This document shows positions 44,755 through 55,114 of a stretch of 64,000 nt of DNA, piece by piece. Each line of letters starts with the position of its first letter. Positions within the stretch are counted from its first letter, which is position 1. The translations under genes and the position numbers were made by a program. Source of the stretch: Nicotiana tabacum (Eukaryota; Streptophyta; Magnoliopsida; Solanales; Solanaceae); the NCBI RefSeq assembly GCF_000715075.1, contig NC_134095.1, forward strand, positions 66,221,990 to 66,285,989, given 5' to 3'. The notes under the pieces were generated by a model. The model saw only the letters and a program-made list of their open reading frames with translations, was not told the DNA's origin and searched no databases.

Positions 44755-47700
44755 TGTCACACCTCCTTTTTGCGCGCCCGCCCCGGAGGGTAAATGCGCG
44801 AGGGGAGTTTTTCCAATTTAAGTGACAATATTCGAAATGGGATTATTTAATTAATTCAGAGTCGCCACTTGGGAAAGGTTTGGCTTTTGGTGTCCCAAGT
44901 CACCGGTTTATCTTGAATCCCAAATCGAGGAAATTTTCGACTTTTCCAAATGAAGTCTGCGAACCAGAAATTCTAAGTAAGGAATTCTGTTGACCCGAGG
45001 GAAGGTGTTAGGCACCCTCGAATCCCGTGGTTCTAGCACGGTCGCTTAAATTGTTATAATGGCTAAATATCTGATTTAAATACATGTTATGACTTACATG
45101 CTTTTATTAAGTTTAAACCGCTTTTATTATTATCATTTATTTTTATAGAATTGCAACGTCGTGAAAATGCATCTCGAACCACTTCACAATCAATGCACCC
45201 GTAGTTGTTAACACATTTTGACTCCGTTGAGATTTGGATTTAGGTCACATCAATGTGCACCCGAATTTAAGAATATAATTTACTTAAACCGTGCCTGAAG
45301 AGTCTAGCGCGTTATTATTTGGTGGAAGGCCGTGAGATTCGCTAAGCGGCCTAGCCTGACTTCTAAAATACTTATTATGGTTATTTATTGAGGGCCCCGC
45401 AATTTGCATTTTATTTGGCGAGGCTCGTCTCATTATTTTAGAAGGGTATCCTACAGTGACTACATTTCTATTACGTTTGTCCCTAAAACTAAAAGAAAAG
45501 GAACATGCTAATTTAACTATATGCTTTTGCTTAATCCGGATTCTTATCAATTTCTGATTAATTATTTACAAAGTGGAGGGATGTCATAACTTGTGAAACA
45601 TACTTTAATTGGACAAAGAAATTATATTCGAGATTGACCCAATGTTATACTTGTGTCCAAACGTTTCTTGAATTGAATTTAACTAGACTTATTGGGGCTG
45701 AATTAAGGGAATTAACTACTAGGCGTTGTTACTAATGGGATTTGAATATGATCTTATGTACTGCCTAACGAGACCCAGCAAAAAAAAACTAAAATAAAAC
45801 AAGTCAGCATAGTGTAAGTTTGGAGTATCCATACCCCGTATTAACAAATAACTACAAACTGAAACATGAAGGACTAAGCTCAGATGAGTATTAATTAACA
45901 TACATTTTTGTACTATTGAATTGTGAACTAACAACTACACAGGCCCATTAATATACCATGAATATTACAACAAATAACTTTGAACTTCTTCAACCTTTTT
46001 CATTTCATGCTTTCAAACTGTTTTGGTTACACCAAGATGGGGGCTCGAAATGTGTACCTGGAAATACTGAAAATGCAAAGGAGAAGAAGAAGAAGATGTG
46101 GAAATCAGCAGCAGCAAGAAAAAGGACTAGCAATAGCAGCAGGACAGAATAGCAGCAAACAAAGCAACACAGCAGAACAGGCTCGAGTGCAGAAATGCAA
46201 CTATGGCCGATAGAAAGAAGTAGCCAAATGACAGCAACACCCAGTGGAGTAGAATCAGAACTCCAGGCAGACCAAACCAGTAGTAAACCAATGAAAACAC
46301 TCGACTAGTAGACACAACTGGAACTTCAAAGAATCAGAATTGATTGAACAGGTTGAACAACTGAAACCCAAACAACAATAAGAAGAAACAGTTTCTGATT
46401 GTTGATTGTATACTTTCTATCTCTTAACCTCTCTCTATCTGTGTTTTCCTAAAATCAGTTCTATCCTTTTTCAATCCTCTCAGTCTAGGTATCCCTCTAT
46501 GTCTGTATGTCCCTATTATCAGATGCCTTTTCCCTTCGTATCCTCACAGTGTGTGTTTTTTTTTCTCTCTGTATATCTTCTGTTTCTCTGACCTCTAATC
46601 CTCTCTTTATAAGCCTTCACATTACCCCTTTTAACAGCCTGTTTAGACTATCACCATACCCCTCCCATGTGCCTTCCATTTTCAGTTCCACTTTAGCTAA
46701 TTAAGTATTAACCCCATCAACATTCCCTGGCAGACTTATCTTTCCCATTTTATTAACTAAAAGCAAGCATGGGCAGCAGGATGTAGTCTGACAGCACATG
46801 CTGTCAAACTATTTAATTCAAAAGGGCCTTTATGCCCATGTTGTGCACATGCCCTCCAGTTCGGATTGCCATTACAGACTAAACATTAGGTTTCTGAAAT
46901 CACATTAACAACTATAAGTAAATGAACTTAGTTCTTAATTGATTCAGGCAAATGTTCAACAGAAGCAAATCGATTTATTTTGTTCAGACAGTTGAAACTA
47001 ATTGACGACATATATCGACTCGACTATATTAGCATTAACACATACAATCGTAGCCAAAAAATCAGACATTCAAAAGTATAGGACACATGACTCGACTTAT
47101 ACTGATTAAACAGAATTGTACTTCGAGGAATCAGTTAATCAGTACAAATTTGGAATTCAAACTAATTGCACAACAAATACATATGCCTTATCAGAATAGG
47201 AGGGGGATTCAGACAAACACAGAGGTTCAGGTAAAGTGGACAAACAAAAGTTGATAAAATTAAAACAAACATGAACAGACTTTTAAAACAAATCACACGG
47301 ACTAAAACAAGTAAAGGAAAGAAAGCAAACTCACCTTAAAACTCGAAAAATCAAAAGTTTGAACTCGGATTTGGACAGACTTTTCTTAAGGCTGAACGGA
47401 CTTTAATCGAAGTGTTTCTCAGATGAGAAACACCTCGATTAAGGTCCATTAGGCCTTAATTTCTTTGGTTCGAACAAAACACGGACCAGTGACGAAGAAT
47501 CACAAAGTTCCAAAACTCAGATCTGGGATTCATGCTTCCCTGATCAGATTCGGACCAAACCAAGTATGGTTTGGTCACGAGGGGGTCTGGGGAGTGTCTG
47601 GTGTGAAGCTGGGGTTAAACGGTGTAGATCGAGTTTTGACTAGAATCTTCAAATGAAGATTCGAGGACCTAGAGGATGATTCGAACTAAACGGTCAACAG

Positions 47701-48599
47701 GTCTATGTTCAGGGTGGTGAGGGGGTTCTATGGTGTTCAGGGCGAGGTCACCGGCGTTCATGCCGCCGGGTTTCATGGTGGAGGATACAGGGGCGGCTCT
47801 AGGGTTTGATGGGGATGAGGTTGAAGACGGGAGCTGGGGTATCAGATGGGGGGGCAGGGTAAGGTTATAGGCTTATATATGGAATAGGTGGGTTGATCTC
47901 AGCCGTCGGATCAACTGAAATCAATGGCTTGGATCTAAAGGCCTAGGGGAAACGGTGTCGTTTCAACTAAAGGGGGTTTGGGTTGGTCCGGGTGGAAACG
48001 GGTCGGGTTCTGTTCGTGGGTATGGGAAATGTGATCTTGGTCGTTGATCAATCTGAGATCAACGGCCTGGATCACACTGTATTAAAACGGCGTCGTTTGG
48101 ACACCCTGGGTATCAGGTTGGACTGGACCGGGCAGGCCTGGTTTGGGCATTGTTTGTTTGGGCCAATTTTAATAAATTGGCCCAATCCGGAAGAAGAAGA
48201 GAGATTTTTTTTTTCTTTTATTATTTTTATTTCTTTTTCTTATTTATTTTAAAAACAAAACTAAGCAAAAAAAATCAAATTAAAATTAAATACACACTCA
48301 ATACAATTATTTGCACACACACTAAAATATTTTAAAACAGGTAAAATCAAACAAAAATAAAATCACGGACGAAGATGCCTATTTATGATTTTCTGTTTAA
48401 CGACCGGATTACGGTTTGAATTATGCATGACACACACATTTTTTGTATTTTGTTTTAATAAAGTAAAAATGGGCAAAAATCGTAAATAACCAACAAAGTG
48501 CCAGGTAAAAATCCCAAACTTGTACAGCAGGGCCAATTATTATTATTTTTTATTTCTCTTGGAGCGATTGTCGTGCGAAACAAAAATCACGTGCTCACA
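44755..48599 (-). repeat. 5' LTR of element B
   Basis: TGTCACACC...GTGCTCACA; nearly identical to 25211-29051. It provides the promoter for the element (TATA-like sequence near 47875, minus strand). It contains the GGTGTTAGGCACC word near 45005 and the inverted repeat at 48039-48067 (one arm base changed). Confidence 0.95.
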
Positions 48600-48604
48600 A
48601 TGGG

Positions 48605-49500
48605 TTCTACCAAGAGGTGATGGAGATATTATATGTTGACTAGACCAACTATGTTGCCTTCTCGTACTTGGGACCAGTTCTCTCAGCTATTCTTGGAGAA
48701 GTTCCTCCCTATCATGCTGAGAGAGGGTTACCGCGAGCAGTTTGAGCGTCTCCATCAGGGCAATTTGATTGTTACTCAGTACGAGACCCATTTTATGGAT
48801 CAAGCTCACTATGCTCTTCTTATGCTTCCTACTGAGAGAGAGAGAGAGGGTGAGGAGGTTTATTGATGGACTTACTCACCCTATCAGGCTATAGATGGCC
48901 AAGGAGACCGGGGGTGAGATCTTTTTTCAGACGTTTGTTAATGTCACCAGGCAGATCGATATGGTTCTTTCACATGAGAGAGGGCATAGGTTTGATAAGA
49001 GGCCTCATCATTCTGGTGGTTTTAGTGGCGCCTCATTTGGAGGCAGGGGTACTTTTGGTAGAGGCTATCCTCCCAGGACATTTCATTCAGCGCTCTAGGC
49101 ATCCCACAGTGCTTCAGGTGGTTGCATTCCCTATATACCTTATTTTGACCAGCTAGCCTACAGTGCACCACCAACTCCTATTAGTGCACCACCGCTCTAG
49201 AGTTTTCAAGGTAGTTACCCAGGTCGACAGGGTGTTCAAGGTCAGTAGACACATCAGCCGAGGTCCTATTATATTTTTGGTGATCCAAGGCACATTACTA
49301 GATTTTGCTCATGGGCATCAGGTAGCTCACAACAGCAGGGTTCTCATGCCATGGTCTCGGCACCAGTTGCTGCACTGCCCGCTCAGCCAGCTAGAGGTAG
49401 GGTCAAGTAGCTAAAGGTGGAGTTCAGGGCATTAGAGGTAGAGGTCAGGCCGCTAGAGGTAGAGGCCTGCCAGCTAGGGCCTGTCCCATAGACGTAGTTC
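48605..49500 (+). pseudogene. gag: Element C gag, second part
   Basis: Continues the capsid-like region after element B: TWDQFSQLFLEKFLP, YREQFERLHQG, YETHFMDQA. Then frames shift several times. A nucleocapsid remnant YYIFGDPRHITRFC has lost the first two cysteines of the zinc knuckle. One stop (TGA for a tryptophan codon) lies a few codons after the insertion point. Confidence 0.8.
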
Positions 49501-49983
49501 TGAGTGGAGGGGCCCTGCCCCGATGTTATGCTTTCCCAGCTAGGCCTGAATCTAAGTCATCTGACAATGTTATCATAGGTATTATTCCAGTTTGCCATAG
49601 AGATGCTTTAGTTCTATTTGATTGGGGCTATACTTATTCCACGTGTCATCCTATTTTGCTTCACATCTGGTTGTGCCTCGTGATTCTTTAAGTGCTCATA
49701 TGTATGTGTCTACACTTGTAGGAGATTCTATTATTGTAGATAGTGTCAATCGTTTGCGTGTGGTTACCATTGGGAGTCTCGAGACTAGCGTAGAACTCCT
49801 ACTTCTTGATATGGTAGATTTTGATGTCATCTTGGGTATGGATTGACTGTCACCTTATTATGCTATATTGGATTGTCACGCCAAGACAATGACCTTAGCC
49901 TTGTCAGGGTTGCCTCGATTAGAGTGGAGGGGCACTCCCGACCATTCTACCAATAGGGTTATCTCCTATATAAGGCTCGACAT
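49501..49983 (+). pseudogene. Element C protease region
   Basis: VLFDWGYTYSTCH is the active-site loop (usual DPGSTYS form altered to DWGYTYS, the D and G kept), followed by VDSVNRLRVVTIG and DFDVILGMD, the conserved end of the gypsy protease. A frameshift separates the two parts near 49650. Confidence 0.8.
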
Positions 49984-52278
49984 ATGGTTGAGAAGGGGTG
50001 TCTAGCTTATTTGGCTTATGTCCGCGATTCTAGTGCAGAGATTCCATCCATGGATTCAGTACCAGTTGTTCGTGAATTTCCAGAGGTGTTTCCTGTAGAT
50101 CTGCCAGGGATGTTACCCGACAAAGATATTGACTTCTATATTGATTTGGTCCGGGCACTCAACCTATTTTTATTCCGCCATACCGTATGGCCCTGCTATA
50201 GTTGAAAGAATTGAAGGAGCAACTGCAAGATTTGCTTGATAAGAGCTTCATTAGACCTGGTGTCTCGCCCTATGGTACGACTGTGTTGTTTGTGAAGAAT
50301 AAAGATGGATCGATGAGGACGTGTATAGATTACCAACAGTTAAACAAAGTCACCATCAAGAACAAGTATCCATTGCCGAGGATTGATGACTTATTTTCAG
50401 GGTGCGAAGGTGTTTTCGAAGATTGATTTGAGGTCTGGCTACCATCAGTTGAGAATTAGGGCATCCGATGTCCCTAAGGCAGCTTTTCAGACTCGATATG
50501 GGCATTATGAGTTTCTAGTGATATCATTTGGGCTGACAAATGCCCTAGCAACATTCATGGATTTGATGAACTAGGTGTTCAAGGCCTATTTGGATTCTTT
50601 GTGATTGTGTTTATTGATGATATCTTGATCTACTCCCGCAGTCGAGAGGAGCACAAGCAGCATCTTCGAACTGTACTTTAGACTTTGAGAGACAACTAGT
50701 TATATGCCAAGTTTCCAAAGTGCAAGTTTTGGTTGGACTCGGTCGCTTTCTTGGGTCATGTAGTATCGGTTGAGGGCATATAAGTGGATCCTAAGAAGGT
50801 TTAGGCATTTCAGAACTGGCCTAGACCGACTTCAGCTACGGAGATCCGGAGTTTCTTGGGTTTGGTGGGCTATTACCGTCGGTTTGTAGAGGGGTTTTCA
50901 TCTATATTAGCTCCATTGACTAGGTTATACTATAAGGGTGCCCTATTCAGATGGTCAGGCGAGTGTGAGGCGAGCTTTCAGAAGCTCAAGACTGCCTTGA
51001 CTACAGTGCCAGTGTTGGTGTTGCCACAGGTTCAGGATCTTACACGGTGTATTGTGATGCATCTAGTGTTGAGATCGGTGTAGTATTGATGCAGGATGGT
51101 AGGGTGATTGCATACACGTCATGGCAGTTGAGGGTTCATGAGAAGAATTACCATGTTCATGACTTAGAGTTGGCAACCATTATTCATGTGCTAAAGATTT
51201 GGAGGCACTATCTTTACGACATGTCGTGCGAGGTATTCACGGATCATCAGAGTCTACAGTATTTGTTCAAGCAAAAGGATCTCAATTTGAGGCAGATGAG
51301 GTGGTTGGAGCTATTGAAAGACTATGATATCACCATCTTGTATCATTCCGGGAAGGCCAATGTGGTGGTCGATGCCTTGAATAGAAAGGCAGCGAGTATG
51401 GGTAACCTTGCGTACATTCTAGTCGGTGAGAGACCACTTACATCAGATGTCCATGCTTTGGCCAATCAGTTCGTGAGGTTGGATGTTTCAGAGCCCAGTT
51501 GTATTCTAGCTTGCACAGTTGCTCGGTAGTCCTTATATGAGCGCATTAGAGAGTGACAATATGATTACCCTCATTTGCTTGTCCTTTGAGACACAGTGAG
51601 GCACGATGGTGCCAAGCAGGTTAACACTGGAGATGATGGAGTTTTGAGGATGTAGGGTCGTGTTTGTGTGCCTAATGTAGATGGGCTTCATGAGTTGATT
51701 CTTGAGGAGGCCCGCAGTTCCCGGTAACTATTCATCCGGGTGCCGCTAAGATATATCAGGACTTGCGGCAGCATTATTAGTGGAGAAGGATGAAGAAGGA
51801 TATAGTTATATATGTAGCTTGGTGTCTAAATTGTTAGCAAGTAAAGTACGAGGATCAAAGGCCTCGTAGTTTGCTTCAGAAGTTAGAGATTCCTGAGTGG
51901 AAGTGGAAGCGTATCACTATGAATTTTGTTGTAGGACTCCCACAGACTCAGAGGAAGTTCGACACGGTGTGGGTCATTGTGGAAAGGCTGACCAAGTCAG
52001 CGCATTTCATTTCTATGGCAGTTACCTATTCTTCAAAGTGGTTGGCTGAGATCTACATCCGCGAGATCATTCGTTTTTATGGTGTGCCTGTATCTATCAT
52101 TTCTGATCGAGGTACGCAATTCACCTTGCATTTTTGGAGGGCCGTATAGTGTGAGTTGGGCACTCAGGTTGAGTTGAGCACATCATTTCATCCTCAAACA
52201 GACGGACAGTCCGAGCGTACTATTCAGATATTGGAGGATATGTTCCGCGCTTGTGTTATAGATTTTGGGGGTTCTTGG
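49984..52278 (+). pseudogene. pol: Element C pol: RT, RNase H, integrase first part
   Basis: [27 protein letters not shown] (50202-50426), [13 protein letters not shown] (50383-50574), then catalytic FIDD in a shifted stretch near 50610. RNase H: 50856-51529 with YCDAS, FTDHQSLQYLF and the DALNRK end. Integrase: zinc region near 51740-51840 with stops, core 51871-52278 ([18 protein letters not shown] with the glutamate). The first catalytic aspartate of integrase is asparagine (TMNFVVGL). At least eight stops or frameshifts. Solo LTR D interrupts it at 52278. Confidence 0.85.
52274..52278. repeat. Target-site duplication of solo LTR D, left
   Basis: CTTGG here and at 54410-54414. The codons on both sides rejoin in frame across D. 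Confidence 0.9.
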
Positions 52279-54409
52279 TGTCACACCTCCTTTTTCCTAC
52301 CCCCGGAAGGGTATAAGGGAGTTTTTTCCAATTTAAGTGACAATCAAAATGGGATATTTATTTATTAAATTCAGAGTCGCCACTTGGGATAATTTATGGT
52401 GTCCCAAGTCACCGGTTTAAAATCCTAAATCGAGGAAATTTTGACTCTTATTTATGGTCTGCGAATACAGAAATCCAGGTAAGGAATTCTATTAACACGG
52501 GAGAAGGTATTAGGCATTCCCGAGTTCCGTGGTTCTAGAATGGTCGCTTTAATCATACTTGGATCAATTAAATTGTCTAATTACTTATTTTTAAACCTAT
52601 GTGCATCTACCCCCTTAACCGCTTTTATTTGCTTAGTTACTCTTAATTATGGAATTATCTTTAAAAAACGAGTCACGCATACATGTACTCATTTCATTTG
52701 GCGCGTCAAAAATCATGTCACGCATACGTGTCCATAATTAATAACGCTTTATTATTTTTAAGATTATTTAGCCAAAGTCACGCGAACGTGTACCTTAGTT
52801 TATTTTAAAAAAGATCGTAATTATGTCACGCGAATGTGTACACAATCACGACGATAAATTAAGTCGTGCCTAAAGCATATTAGCTATTATTCAAAGATTG
52901 ATAATTTTTCTAAGGCTTGAGATTCTGGCAAAGGCATGGGTTACGAAGTTAATTCTACCTATATACCGCAGGGCCTCATCTTACTAACATTATAAGGTTA
53001 ATTGCCAACTAGAAAAGCAGATTATTATATTCACGGTTAACATATAATAGTAAAAATATTTTAAGTTCAAGGGACAATGCTGGACAGCAAATACCTACAT
53101 GAAACATAAGATAAAGCAATTCACGGATAAAAACGAGATTGACGCTGCTTAACAAAAATAAGCTCTAATTTTTTAATTGAAGAGATCAACTCTATTTTAA
53201 TTACTTTGAATTGTTCATCTAGCTAGATCATGGACTGTATTTCCATCAACAGAGATGAGAGGCTTCCATGGAAGTTTGAGGGATGTTCTTTATTTAACTG
53301 AAAACTCCAAACCAATCGACAAGAAATCAGACAACAGTACAAAACGAAAATGGAAAACTCGACATGAAGCAAAGAACCTCGCTGGAAAGCTCACTAATCT
53401 CAGATCGGAAACCTCTCCGGCAACTCGAACGGAACTAGCAACCAACGAACGAAGCTTCGGACAGATTTAACAAACGAGCTCCTAAAGAGACTCAAACCTG
53501 CGAAACTCACGCAGTGAATTGGGAGAAACGAAAATGGCAATAGCTGTAGTGTCATAAAATGATCGCCAGCTGCTGGAGTTTTTTCGACGGGTTAGAGGCT
53601 GGCAGCAGCTGTATGTGTGTGTTTAGTTGATGAGGCAGCAACGTTCTATGGTGTTAGGGGATCGTTTTCCGGCGGGTTTGGTGGCTGTTTGCTCGGTTGA
53701 AGAAGAACCGGGAGGGGGTCTGTGGGTTTTTATTATTGCGGCTGTATGCTGAAGGTTTGATCGTTCTTTTTCTGCTGGAGAAGGATAAGATGTGCTAGGT
53801 TTTTGAATGGGAAGAAGAAGATAATGCCTAGGGTCTTTTTTGTAAAGAAACGGCTGAAGCTTAGGTCTAGGTTAGGAGTTCTTTTAAGTCTAAGTCTAGG
53901 GTTTTGGGGGTATTGGGCTTGGGTTGTTATGGGCTAGGTCCGAAAATTAGGCCTAAAATGGGCTGTATGAGCCCAAATTTTATTCTTTCTCCGTGAACAA
54001 GACTAAAATACTACCTTATTTACTAACTAATCCTACTTAAATAAAAATAACTATTAAAATAAGACTAACTGTTAGAACAAACCTATTTTTTTTGTATTTT
54101 TCAAATATCATACTAAAAGATAAAAATAGAATTAGATTAAAATTATTGCAAAAAATTAAAATAATATTCCTAAAAACAAAGTGGAACTATTTTTTTATTT
54201 TTAAATTTTATGTAAAGTAGATAAATTAAAAGTAACTAGATAAAATATTAATTAGCTAAATAAAAGAAAATATTTTGTAATTTTTATTTTTGTGATAAAA
54301 TAAAGTAAAAGAATCAAAACTATTTAAAATACCGATATTAAACCTAAACTAAATATTTACGTTAAAAATGTGTAAAATCTTGGGAAGGGTCAAAAATCAT
54401 ATGTCTACA
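52279..54409 (-). repeat. Solo LTR D (Ogre/Tat type) inside element C integrase
   Basis: 2131 bp, ends TGTCACACC and TGTCTACA, TSD CTTGG, no internal domain. The first 250 bp resemble the LTR start of element B (TCAGAGTCGCCACTTGGG, CAAGTCACCGGTTT, GAAGGTATTAGGC), so orientation is probably the same (sense minus). Four spaced GTCACGCGAACGTGTAC-like words occur at 52670-52850, each a small CACG/CGTG hairpin. The remainder is A/T-rich. It arose by LTR-LTR recombination. Confidence 0.9.
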
Positions 54410-55080
54410 CTTGGGATCAGTTCCTGCCACTTGCGGAGTTTTCCTACAACAACAGCTACCAGTCGAGCATTCATATGGCTCCCTATGAGGCATTATACGG
54501 GAGGCGGTGTTGATTACCAGTTGGATGGTTCGAGTCGAGGGAGGCTCGGTTGTTCGATATAGATTTGGTACAAGAGGCCTTGGATAAGGTCAAGATTATT
54601 CAGGATCGACTTCGTATAGCTCAGTCTAATTAGAAGAGTTATATTGACTGTAGGGTTCGTGATGTTGCATTCATGGCCGGAGAGAGGGTACTGCTCCAGA
54701 TTTTACCCATGAAGGGTGTGATGAGGTTCGGGAAGAAGGGCAAGTTGAGCCCTAGGTTTATCGGGCCCTTTGAGATTCTTGAGAGAGTGGGTGATCAGCA
54801 GTCCATCCGATGTTCCATGTGTCCATGCTCTGAAAGTATCACGGTGATCTGTCCCATGTGTTAGATTTCAGCTCAGTCCAGTTGGACAAGAATTTGACTT
54901 ATAAGGAGGAGCTGGTGGCTATTCTAGCCCGGCAAGTTCCAAGTTGAGGTCTCAGAGTTATCCTTCAGTTCGAGTGCAATGGAGAGGTTAGCCCGTCGAG
55001 ACAGTTACTTGGGAGTCCGAGTTGGAATGCGGAGTAGATATTCACACATTTTCACCAGTCCAGGTACTTTTCTATGTCCG
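54410..55080 (+). pseudogene. Element C integrase C-terminal part and chromodomain remnant
   Basis: Integrase resumes with [51 protein letters not shown] (54673-54864) is the GPF/Y module. After frameshifts, YKEELVAILARQV and ECNGE...TWESE-like pieces (about 54895-55050) match the pattern of a C-terminal chromodomain, which targets chromoviruses to heterochromatin. Broken by several shifts. Confidence 0.75.
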
Positions 55081-55099
55081 TTCGAGGATGAATGGTTGT

Positions 55100-55114
55100 C
55101 TTAAAGGTGGATAA
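55100..55114 (+). other. Polypurine tract of element C
   Basis: CTTAAAGGTGGATAA directly before the 3' LTR start TGTGATGACC. Confidence 0.6.

Larger units (their letters stand above)
25211..48599 (-). mobile_element. Element B: Ogre-like (Tat) Ty3-gypsy retrotransposon, 23.4 kb
   Basis: Sense is the minus strand. LTRs 25211-29051 (3841 bp) and 44755-48599 (3845 bp) are nearly identical; TSD ATGGG. Order in sense: 5' LTR, PBS (tRNA-Arg), leader, ORF1, spacer, gag, protease, G-patch, predicted intron, RT, RNase H, archaeal-type RNase H, integrase, 4.5-kb 3' UTR with hairpin arrays, PPT, 3' LTR. Large size, ORF1 before gag, the PBS and an intron before RT are the known Ogre signature. pol is open; ORF1, gag and protease are broken by a few mutations. 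It sits in the gag of element C. Confidence 0.95.
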
